Below the pieces are notes generated by a model. The model was given only the letters and a program-made list of their open reading frames with translations. It did no database searches and had not been told where the DNA came from. This document shows, in pieces, positions 1-10,449 of a stretch of DNA of 64,000 bases; the stretch's first letter is position 1; each line of letters starts with the position of its first letter. The stretch comes from Mactromeris polynyma. Lineage: Eukaryota > Mollusca > Bivalvia > Venerida > Mactridae. The position numbers were made by a program, and so were the translations under genes. The stretch is taken from NCBI GenBank assembly GCA_032209605.1, contig JASFXZ010000014.1, positions 3,368,912 through 3,432,911 of the forward strand. Reading direction: 5' to 3'.

Positions 1-864
1 GGCCACCTAACATTTGTTTGTTGCATCTTCAAAATATATGTTCTTTATTTTGACATTCTCAGTACCTCACATACAGCTTCTTCGGAACTTCCTGCAATAA
101 AAGGTAAATCAATAAAATACTGCATTAGACTTTCCAATGGATAATAATGCATTTTGCCTTTCATCTCAAATAATGTTTTAGAACAGCCATTCATTTGCTG
201 ATCGTGTATCTGAAGACATCAATTTGAAGATGTCATCAGACAATTATCTTAATTGAGATTCTCCATCTATCATTGGCAGTGTTTTCCGTGGACTTTTAAA
301 ATTGAAAGTCATTGCAGTTTCATATCCGAGGCCAGGGTCATTTCCAAGTATTGGAGGTCATACAGGAATATGCTAAATCGAGTCGACGCTTATGTACTTA
401 GACACATTCAGTCTGCATGTAATAATGAAATTGAAAGTTGAAACTGAAAGTACATTTTCGGAAAATTGCTGTAAGGTTAGAACATGTGATCAGTGTATTT
501 AATACAACCTGCGAGTTTAAACGTTTACATGTTAATTATCACGCATGTTTGAACGATACATGACTTATGAAAGAGGGAAAATACTGCAAAATATTAAACA
601 GAGCACAGAGACGAATGCTGGCTGCATCATAACAATAACAAATAAAATGTAGGTCAACCACGCGATGGGTCAACCACAATGTTGAAACGATAAAATTCAA
701 TAATTATACAGTTGAAAATATTAGTTAATGACATCAATCATAATATACAACAAAATCACATACCTTAATTTAGCTTTTGTAGCCTACAAAATCAATAATG
801 ACGTTACAACGCACAATCGTTCGCTTCCCGACATATATTCCCGCCGGTCTGCGCAGGCGCACAA
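1..864. other. Intergenic, no gene recognised
   Basis: AT-rich sequence with only short, unrecognisable open frames. It shows no clear similarity to the corresponding flank of gene B, so the tandem unit seems to begin to the right of this stretch, near 1170. Confidence 0.5.
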
Positions 865-1078
865 TAGGCTCTGGGTGGGACTGAAACCCGTTATCCGGGA
901 TCCGTGATTCTCCGGGATCGATTTTTAAAAATTGTTCGAGTGGAACATATGTTAACTGAAGGGTGTGAACGAATGTTCCTCTATCCGGTATTGACCGTTG
1001 ATACCTACGATATAGTCCAAAATATCGATCCCGGATTTTCCCACCAAAGTCCCGGATTTTAGTCCCACCCTAGGCTCT
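865..1078. mobile_element. 198-bp MITE with 8-bp target site duplication
   Basis: The element runs from 873 to 1070. It begins GGGTGGGACT and ends AGTCCCACCC, a perfect 10-bp terminal inverted repeat, and the subterminal parts (CCGGGAT and similar) are also roughly palindromic. It is flanked on both sides by TAGGCTCT (865-872 and 1071-1078), an 8-bp target site duplication. It has no coding capacity. An 8-bp duplication fits hAT-like, P-like or Merlin-like transposases; the TIR alone does not decide. Confidence 0.8.
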
Positions 1079-1146
1079 GTTCGATTTTTCCCCAAATTTT
1101 GTTCTTAACCGAGTCCATTGCAAAACGACGCTAACAGAACTCAATA

Positions 1147-1170
1147 TGCACGGCGTTGACACGCCGTGCA
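1147..1170. other. Perfect 10-bp hairpin
   Basis: TGCACGGCGT, loop TGAC, ACGCCGTGCA. It sits directly before the start of the dispersed head repeat at about 1170. It may mark the end of a neighbouring element; no function is known. Confidence 0.6.
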
Positions 1171-1575
1171 ATAACAGTGATAAAGGGAGAGAACTCCTGA
1201 CAATCTCTGTGATTTTAACTGAGTGAATTTCTACACTGAAATGGATCGATGATTAATACAGTACATATTATTGCTAACATGTATGTATTGCATGAGGTGT
1301 AGACTAGTAGTCGTGAGTCTGACTCCTGATTCGAATGTCGTGAGTTCGAGCACTGCATCCAGCCGGATTGAAACCAAGCACACCACAAACCTGAGATGCG
1401 AGTACTGGTTAGTCACCCAGGTTATAATCATCGGCAGTGGTTAGTATAACTTGATTCGCAGTCAGTATAAAATGAGTTAACTTAAACTAATATGTAACTA
1501 CAAGTGACCCCCAAGTATGGTGACTCATTTAGAAAGATTGTTGTATCCAATTGTCAATTAATTTTGTTTGAACAC
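1171..1575 (+). repeat. tRNA-like repeat head preceding the minisatellite (copy 1)
   Basis: A repeat of about 400 bp starting near AAAGGGAGAGAACTC and ending near GTCAATTAATTTTGTTTG. It contains a B-box-like stretch (GAGTTCGAGCACTGC, about 1342-1357) typical of tRNA-derived SINEs. The same head occurs at about 36478, 38518, 56008 and 58255, always immediately followed by an approximately 45-bp minisatellite. Head and array may together be one composite non-autonomous element, reminiscent of minisatellite-bearing elements known from bivalves. That comparison is by structure only. Confidence 0.65.
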
Positions 1576-2960
1576 ATTCATTGTTTGTGTATATATACTT
1601 TCTAAAGCCAAGGTTCTTGTCCATAGTTTGTGTACATGTACTTTCTAAAGCCAAGGTTCATGTACATTGTTTGTGTACATGTACTTTCTAAAGCCAAGGT
1701 TCCTGTACATTGTTTGTATATATATACTATCTAAAGCCAAGGTTCTTGTACATTGTTTGTGTATATATATACTATCTAAAGCCAAGGTTCTTGTACATTT
1801 TGTGTATATATATACTATCTAAAGCCAAGGTTCCTGTACATTGTTTGTATATATATATATACTATCTAAAGCCAAGGTTCTTGCACATTTTGTGTATATA
1901 TATACTATCTAAAGCCAAGGTTCTTGTACATTGTTTGTGTATATATATACTATCTAAAGCCAAGGTTCTTGTACATTTTGTGTATATATATACTATCTAA
2001 AGCCAAGGTTCCTGTACATTGTTTGTGTATATATACTATCTAAAGCCAATGTTCTTGCACATTTTGTGTATATATATACTATCTAAAGCCAAGGTTCTTG
2101 TACATTTTGTGTATATATATACTATCTAAAGCCAAGGTTCTTGCACATTTTGTGTATATATATACTATCTAAAGCCAAGGTTCTTGTACATTGTTTTTGT
2201 ATATATATACTATCTAAAGCCAAGGTTCTTGTACATTTTGTGTATATATATACTATCTAAAGCCAAGGTTCTTGTACATTGTTTGTGTATATATACTTTC
2301 TAAAGCCAAGGTTCTTGTACATTGTTTGTGTATATATATACTTTCTAAAGCCAAGGTTCTTGTACATTTTTTGTGTATATATACTTCCTATAGCCAAGGT
2401 TCTTGTACATTGTTTGTGTATATATACTTCCTAGAGCCAAGGTTCTTGTACATTATTTGGGTATATATACTATCTAAAGCCAAAGTTCTTGTCCATTGTT
2501 TGTGTAAATATACTTTCTAAAGCCAAGGTTCTTGTACATTGTTTGTGTATATATACTTCCTAGAGGAAATGTTCTTGTACATTGTTTGTGTTTATATACT
2601 TCCTAGAGCAAATGTTCTTGTACATTGTTTGTGTATGAACATGCTTTCAAGAGCAAATGTTCTTGTACATTGTATATGTATGCTTTCAAGGGCAAATTCT
2701 ATTGTATGTATATGCTTTCAAGAGCAGATGCTCTTGTACATTGTATGTATATACTTTCATGAGCAAATGTTCTTGCACATTGTTTGTTTATATATTCGAG
2801 GGGCCAACACCCTGATATATAACTTCTAGAGCAAAATTATTATACATTGTTTGTGAATGTATATACTGTACTTTCAAGAGCAAATGTTTTAGCAATGTTT
2901 GTGATTGTGTATTTATATACTTTCTAGAGCACAAGTTCTTGTACATTGTGTGAAATCATG
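1576..2960 (+). repeat. ~45-48-bp minisatellite downstream of gene A
   Basis: About 29 head-to-tail copies of a unit reading approximately CTTTCTAAAGCCAAGG, TTCTTGTACATTGTTTGTG, TATATATA. Copies near the right end become more like the AAGAGCAAATG variant found downstream of genes B and C. The period is often a multiple of three, which creates long but meaningless open frames rich in Tyr, Cys and Ile. Confidence 0.9.
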
Positions 2961-4192
2961 TCACTGTAAACATTAGGCATCCATTATTTTTGCATGGGTC
3001 TATGACTATTTCTACTGTGATAAGTCATTTCGAGGATTCTGAATTTTCCTTAGATAACTTGTCATACAGTTGAATTATTGTATTTATTTTTATTATGTTC
3101 ACTACCTTTGGGAGTACTGTTGTGAATAAGGCATCCTGTGATGTACTTGTCAAAAATATTTTTTGGTAATCATACATGAGGACAAGAGTTCATAATTTAA
3201 ATATTATATTCATCATGTATAAAATGATATGCATTCGATACACACAAATATAATGTAATAAAACTAAACATATGTACAATGTTCAAAAACTACTGACATA
3301 ATGAATTTTAAAAGTTAAATCAATCCAATGTGTTATCAATGAATATATGTATAAGGGCTTTACTGGTTATAACTGTATATTATATCTTGAAAAGTGCCAC
3401 GGACATGGTTTATATGTCCGTGACAGTGCAAACATTTCAAATTCCTGAAAACTTCAGACACAATTTTATACATCAACTGTATTGCAATGTTTCAGAAATA
3501 CATGAACATGTATATCAACATTCAACAAGAAGAGGGCCACTATATAATAGTAAGACCAGATTTCATGTAGATCAGAAACAAAATGTTGCATCGGGTGTCA
3601 TCATTTGACCAACATTTTAACCTCAAGATGACATAGTTTTGAAAGTGACCTATATGGCATAAAGACAAGACAAGTCAGGTTTAATGCAGATAAGGTAGTA
3701 AATATGCTCTTTAGGGGTTTTACTAAAAGACATACATATTGATCCCACAAAAACCCATTTTCGAATTTGACCTAATTTTCATCAACGCAATTATTCCGAG
3801 TACATGAAGATCTGAAGAGTGAGAGCAAGGTTTCGAAAATGACATAGTTTTTATGTTCCCAAGTATACAAGTTAAAAGTTTGTTCTAAATTTCATTGATA
3901 AAACAATATGACCTTGACAAAAGAAATCATCAAAATTGCACAAATCAACAACATTAAACGACATGTTATAGCAAAACAATAATCATCTTGTAAGAAATGA
4001 TCTAATTAAGAAAACGCATGGTCGAAATGATACGGAAATGTTTCCATTTAGTAACAAAAAAGTTCCAAACATTGTTGACAGCGAAGCTTCAAAACATTTC
4101 GTTGATTATCAACTTGTATTTTTGTATTGATTAAAATTTACTGATAAAATCAAATTTTACATGAAATTTGACAGCAAAAAACACAGAAGTAT
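2961..4192 (-). other. 3' flank of gene A with a dispersed non-coding repeat
   Basis: This is sequence 3' of the gene A stop codon. About 3640-3860 is a diverged dispersed repeat (phrases such as TTCATGCAGATAAGGTAGTA and CAAGGTTTCGAAAATGACATAG). Equivalent copies lie 3' of gene B (about 40300-40530) and gene C (about 60600-60850), so it predates the gene duplications. I see no convincing poly(A) signal close to the stop, so the UTR end is not called. Confidence 0.5.
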
Positions 4193-6816
4193 TTACTGAC
4201 AACCTGTTGTTTCAAAGTACAAACTCCAATCATCTTCATGTGTGATTTTAACTCCACGTGTTGTTTCAAGACACTCGGCCATGTATTCAATAGACTTGTA
4301 CTCATTCAGTTTTTTGCGAGTTTCTCCATCAACCATTGATAGCATACACCTTTCTAACTCAACTTTTATCACAGATTTATTTTTTATCATACTGCCAATA
4401 AAAGAATGAAAGCAATCAGTACTCATTTTTACAAAAAAAACCTTAATCTTCGTTTGTTTTACTTCACGATGTAGTTGTAGTAAAATAGCATCATCTACGA
4501 TCATATCCATTAGTTTTAGCGACTTGATAGACTTAAGAGTTTTTACTGTAGATATTATTGTTTTCATTGTATTGTAATCTACCCGGAAAAAAAAGCCATG
4601 GATAAAAAGATGTTCAAGTCGTGATTCCTTTATACAGTTAAATAGATCAAAGTAACTGTCAAAAATGGTCTCAGACAATGGATCCAAGGTGATGTACAGT
4701 AAATTGGAACTGTTTAAATTACTACATATGATATCAACGCGCTCAAGACATAACGAAGTGAGGTGTGTATGCTTTGTAAGATTCAGAGCCAATGTACAGT
4801 CACTATCTTCACCCTTGTGATTATCACAAGCCACATCATACAATTTTATATTTTCCATGCGATCATTGTCATTTAGAAAGTCCACAAAATTACGTAAACT
4901 GTCATGTTGCATTTTTATATTATTCAGTGACAAAGATGTGAGTCGATGGAGTCTGCTTACCGGTATTTCGGGCAGCAATGTAAAATTGCCCTCAATACAA
5001 ACAGTGTGCAATGTTGATTCATTCTGTAACATGCACTCAGTAAACTTTGCATCATATACATACTCACCAGACAAAGGATCGTCAGACACCTTACCAACAC
5101 TCAAACATTCTAACGTTTCTATGTCATCAAACTCTTCAAAATATTTACCTTCAACTGAATATATTGATTTAACACATGTTTTATTTAACACTAACAGTTT
5201 TAGCAAAATGCTATCATTCAAATTATCATTAATGATAAAATCTTCAAGTTTTAGTGCAATACTCGGATCATTTGATCTGCAGACTTCCTTGAAACAATTC
5301 ACGACCACAGTCTGTAATGATCTGATTTGCTCGCTGTAAGAATCGCTGTCATAGTGAAATATTGAATTCTTTCCGCATGAAGTCAAATAATAAGATATGT
5401 TTAAGTAAATATTCTCAAACAAAATTTTGACATTTTGATATGAAAATCCAGCCAGCAAGATGAAGAAATTTTGAAATTGCACAACATCATTTACGGTGGT
5501 CCATTCTCTAACAATATCATCAAATAAGCTACTTGTGTCAAATGAAGATACAAACAACCCAGCAAAAAATTCAATGTAACTTTTATGCAAAAATGATAAT
5601 TTGTGTTCTTTATGGTCATAACGTCCAATTACTTTATTTTTTGATAAGACACCAATCCTACACAAGAAATCTATTTTGTCAGTAGAAATGCAATAAGGTT
5701 CTTTCCTAAGCATTTCCTCAGTAAAAACAAGGACAGATATACTTTCATCTTGTCGAAACAATGATCTAAATGCCAGTAAACATGTTTCCTTCAAAAGTGG
5801 AAAGTGTTTCTTAATGTGACAAAGTTCTGACAGGGAATCGGGAGGCTGTACTTCAGAGACAGTCGATGATGGAAACTCCATGTTTCTCTTTTCAGCTCGT
5901 TGAAAGAGCATCTCAACTATGTTACTATACACAAGCGCTCTAGACATATCAGCGAGTTTTTTGTCAAACCATACAACTATCAACTGAGACGCAATCATTG
6001 GTATGCTCAGTTGCTCACTAAGTCCACATTGTTTGACTTCTAGCATGAAATCCTTTGGATTCCTATGGTCCCCAGTAGCATTGCTAATATGATCCACAAT
6101 TTCCCTTACATATCGCTTCGATGAAAGGATCCCAGACATTTTCACTTGGTGATCCAGGTCCTTTCTCGACAGACGAACATTTTCGATTTTGTGCGGCCGG
6201 CATGTTGTAAGATACGTGCATCTTTCTGTATGTATTCTTTTAGGCAGTACACATTCTTTTCTACTACTTGTTTTTGGAGTCCACTCATCGAGTGCATCTA
6301 ATATAATAAGACACTCATTTTCCTTCAGAATGTTTTCAATAGATTTGTACATTTCCTCCCGATTACCTTTAGATTTAGTGTAGAAGAATTGGTCAATTAT
6401 CATATCTAATATATCTTCATGATCACTCTCTCTCAGGGATACGTAAAAAACAAACTCAAATTTGGCCATGAAATCAATGTCCTTTTGCATAAGACTATTG
6501 TTTACAAGTTCACCAGATTGTGACTTACACCAAAGCAATGACATACACTGGCAAAACGATGTCTTACCTACACCAGCATCGCCAGTAATAAATATATTTC
6601 TGAAAGAACGTTCGTCCGTAGATCTACAAAATAGTTTCTCATAAGATGGAATTGGATAATTTTCCTCTTGCTTCTGTTGTCTGTGATAAGATGCATGGCA
6701 CAGAGAGGGGGGCTGGTAGATAGTAAGGAGGTCTACCCCATCTTCATAATACAATGGAGACACTTGCAAAGTACAACAGTCTCTCTTGTAAATCTTCATA
6801 ACATGATCTTTGAAGT
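4193..6816 (-). CDS. Gene A exon 6: NACHT NTPase and LRR
   Basis: A 2624-nt terminal exon encoding residues 388-1261. The acceptor (tccttttag) lies just upstream of 6816, so the in-frame ATG at 6799 is internal, not the start. The NACHT core has a P-loop GDAGVGKTS (residues 466-474), a Walker B LIILDALDEW (557-566) with the extra acidic residues typical of NACHT, and a sensor-1-like TTCRP (Arg594). The segment FLHKSYIEFFAGLF (about 796-809) matches the conserved NLR region after the winged helix. From about residue 960 onward there are irregular leucine-rich repeats (for example LTSLSLNNIKM, LTSLCLERVDI, IKSLKLMDMIV). The C-terminus DWSLYFETTGCQ is identical in all three paralogues. The NTPase should drive nucleotide-dependent oligomerisation. 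The ligand is unknown. Confidence 0.9.
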
Positions 6817-7602
6817 CTAAAAGGACAATTTGGTAGTTTATTGAAAGAGATAGATCATTATCTATATATATGTAGTTGTTTGTTAAATAATAAAAGTGAA
6901 AACAGTAGATCAGGATTCACAATTCAGATCATCTCTAGACGACTCTCAGTAACAGAAATTGGAAGAGGCACACATGGAGGGACAACAAAAACAATTACAA
7001 ATGGACCAATGGCCACACTCAGGGAGGAGACAAAAACAATACCTAACTGATAAAGACATGCACAAAATTGGTTTATATTCAATAACTCTTGAAAGGATGG
7101 ATGGATTCAATTCATACTTAGCACATTATCATAGCACAGCAAAGAATATCGTTAATAACATGTATGCAATATTTTATCTGAGCCTTTTAGAATAATGTCA
7201 CATTCCACCTGTATAGAACATAATTCATAAATGTGGAATATACAACACATTGCAATATAATGCTTTTTAATAGGGTTTAACGCTGCTTTTCAGCAGGTTT
7301 TCAGCCTCGAAATTCATTAACCAGTACTAACTTGCCCTGACACAAGAAGCTTACTACTTCTTTATGTGAATCAGGGGTTGGGAACAAATCAAATGACCAT
7401 AGCCAAATGTCATGGAAAGACATGATCAGCTCAGCCTGGAATCGAACCAGTACCTCCAGGGTGACAGCTTAGCGTTCAAACCACTAAGCTAACCTAATAG
7501 ACTCTTGCCACACAAACTAAACACCATATTATAGCAGGTTCACAGAACTGAAACAAGCAACAATGTAATAATGTTCATTGTGTATGACGAAATAAAACAT
7601 AC
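6817..7602 (-). other. Gene A intron 5
   Basis: Intron between the coiled-coil and NACHT exons. Apart from a tRNA-like repeat near 7434-7500 I see nothing functional. Gene B's corresponding intron is longer because of an extra dispersed repeat. Confidence 0.6.
7434..7500 (-). repeat. tRNA-like repeat (probable SINE head)
   Basis: On the minus strand there is an A-box-like TTAGCTTAGTGGTTTGAACG followed by a B-box GGTTCGATTCC. There is no good acceptor-stem pairing, so it is a tRNA-derived repeat rather than a tRNA gene. The matching copy in gene B is at 44535-44602. Confidence 0.5.
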
Positions 7603-7888
7603 CAAATTTATTCTCAACATGGGGGTGTTTAGGGGCTGTCAAAGACTGTTCAATATTGTCTAACTGTCTCTTCACTCCGCGTTGTTCATCCATGACTGTT
7701 GTTGCTATGTTTTCAAGTCTAGCTACATCACACTTTAAATCTTGCTCAAGTTCATACCACTGCTTTATGTTATTAATCAAATCTTCTTTGAGTCCTTCAT
7801 CAATATCAACTTCTTCCGCTCGATCAATTAACGATTGCAAATTGGTGATGCAATCCTTGCCACAAAACTTATCGAGTCTAAAGATAAT
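7603..7888 (-). CDS. Gene A exon 5: helical coiled-coil linker
   Basis: A 286-nt exon (phase 0 to 1) encoding residues 293-387. It is bounded by acceptor ttattttttcag and donor G|GTATGT. The sequence is strongly helical and charged (LQSLIDRAEEVDIDEGLKED, LEQDLKCDVARLENI, RGVKRQLDNIEQSL) with heptad-like spacing, as expected for a linker between HEPN and NACHT. The C-terminal piece is proline- and lysine-bearing (TAPKHPHVENK). The gene B equivalent is more basic (APKRPKIKDK) and could act as a nuclear signal, a speculation. Confidence 0.82.
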
Positions 7889-7939
7889 CTGAAAAAATAA
7901 AGACAATGAACACTTCAAACATATTTTCTAGAACTAAAT

Positions 7940-10449
7940 TTGTTACTGAACTTTGGTAACACATACTGATATTTGTTACTGAACTTTGGTAACACAGTAT
8001 GGTATTTGTTCCTGATATTTGGTACCAAATACTGATATTTGTTGCAGATATTTGGTACCACAGAATGGTACTTTTACCTGATCTTTGGACCCACAGACTG
8101 ATATTTGTAACTGATCTTTGGTACCACAGTATGATAATTTTTCCTGATCTTCGGCACCACAGGCTGATATTTGGTACTGATATTTGGTACCACAGAATGG
8201 CATTTGTGACTGACATTTGGTACCACAGAATGATATTTGTTACTGATATTTGGTACCGCAGAATAGTATCTGATACTGATCTTTAGTACCACAGAATGAT
8301 ATTTGTGACTGATATTTGGTAACACAGAATGGCATTTGTTACTGATATTTGGTAACACAGAATGATATTTGTTACTGATAATTGGTATCACAGAATGGTA
8401 TTTGTTACTGATATTTGGTATCACAGAATGGAATTTGTTACTGATATATGGTACCAACGAATATTTGTTACTAATATTTGGTACCACAGAATGGTATTTG
8501 TTACTGAACTTTGGTAACACAGTATGATATTTGTTCCTGATCTTCAGTACCACATACTGATATTTGTTGCAGATATTTGGTACCACAGAATGGTATTTTT
8601 ACCTCATCTTTGGTACCACAGACTGATATTTGCATCTTTGTTAACACAGAAAGGCATTTGTGACTGCCATATGGTACATTACAGAATGATATTTGTTACT
8701 GATATTTGGTAACACAGAATGGTATTTGTTACTGATAATTGGTATCGCAGAATGGTATTTGTTACTGATATTTGGTACCAACGAATATTTGTTACTAATA
8801 TTTGGTACCACAGAATGGTATTGGTTACTGATATTTTCTACCACAGAATGCAGTTGTGACTGACATTTGGTACCACAGAATGATATTTGTTACTGATATT
8901 TGGTACCACAGAATAGTATTTGATACAGATCTTTAGTACCACAAAATGATATTTGTGACTGCCATAATTATGGTACAAAAGAAAGATATTTGTTACTGAT
9001 ATTTGGTAACACAGAATGGTATTTGTTGCTGATAATTGGTATCGCAGAATGGTATTTGTTACCGATATTTGGTACCAACGAATATTTGTTACTAATATTT
9101 GGTACCACAGAATAGTATTGGTTACTGATATTTGCTACCACAGAATGCAGTTGTGACTGACATTTGGTACCACAGAATGATATTTGTTACTGATATTTGG
9201 TATCAACGAATATTTGTTACTAATATCTGGTACCACAGAATGGTATTGGTTACTGATATTTGGTACCACAGAATGCAGTTGTGACTGACATTTGGTACCA
9301 CAGAATGATATTTGTTACTGATATTTGGTACCACAGAATAGTATTTGATACAGATCTTTAGTACCACAGAATGATATTTGTGACTGCCATAATTATGGTA
9401 CAAAAGAAAGATATTTGTTACTGATATTTGGTAACACAGAATGGTATTTGTTTCTGATAATTGGTATCGCAGAATGGTATTTGTTACTGATATTTGGTAC
9501 CAACGAATATTTGTTACTAATATTTAGTACCACAGAATAGTATTGGTTACTGATATTTGCTACCACAGAATGCAGTTGTGACTGACATTTGGTACCACAG
9601 AATGATATTTGTTACTGATATTTGGTATCAACGAATATTTGTTACTAATATTTGGTACCACAGAATGGTATTGGTTACTGATATTTGGTACCACAGAATG
9701 CAGTTGTGACTGACATTTGGTACCACAGAATGATATTTGTTACTGATATTTGGTACCACAGAATAGTATTTGATACAGATCTTTAGTACCACTGAATAAT
9801 ATTTGTGACTGCCATAATTATGGTACAACAGAATGATATTTGTTACTGATATTTGGTAACACAGAATGGTATTTGTTACTGATATTTGGTACCAAAGAAT
9901 ATTTGTTACTTATATGTGGTACCACATAATGATATTTGTTACTGATAATTGGTATCACAGAATGGTATTTGTTACTGATATTTGGTAACACAGAATGGTA
10001 TTTGTGACTGATATTTGGTACCACAGAATGATATTTGTGCCTGATATTTGGTAACACAGAATGGTATTTGTTACTGATATTTGGTACCAACGAATATTTG
10101 TTACTTATATGTGGTACCACATAATGATATTTGTGACTGATATTTGGTACCACATAATGATGGTTGTGACTGATATTTGGTACCACATAATGATGGTTGT
10201 GACTGATATTTGGTACCACAGAATGATGGTTGTGACTGATATTTGGTACCACAGAAGGGTGGTTGTGACTGATATTTGGTACCACAGAATGATGGTTGTG
10301 ACTGATATTTGGTACCACAGACTGATATTTGTTACTGATCTCTGGTACCACAGACTGATATTTGTTACTGATCTTTGGTGCCACAGAATGATGGTTGTGG
10401 CTGATATTTGGTACCACAGAATTGTGGTTGTGACTGATATTTGGTACCA
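7940..10449. repeat. 33-bp minisatellite in intron 4 of gene A
   Basis: Tandem copies of a unit close to GATATTTGTTACTGATATTT followed by GGTACCACAGAAT, about 75 copies with higher-order patterns (the blocks at about 9200-9400 and 9625-9830 are near-identical). It begins only about 50 bp upstream of the exon 5 acceptor. The same array in gene B is only about 0.45 kb. Because 33 is divisible by three, it gives long false open frames on both strands. Confidence 0.95.

Noticed and set aside
4857..5339. 160-codon plus-strand frame opposite the gene A NACHT-LRR exon
   Set aside because: Antisense shadow of a clear coding exon; only parts stay open in B and C.
6797..6799. The ATG at 6799 (and 43460, 63772) as the start of a NACHT-only protein
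   Set aside because: The reading frame continues upstream to a good acceptor, conserved in all three genes, and joins the coiled-coil exon in phase.
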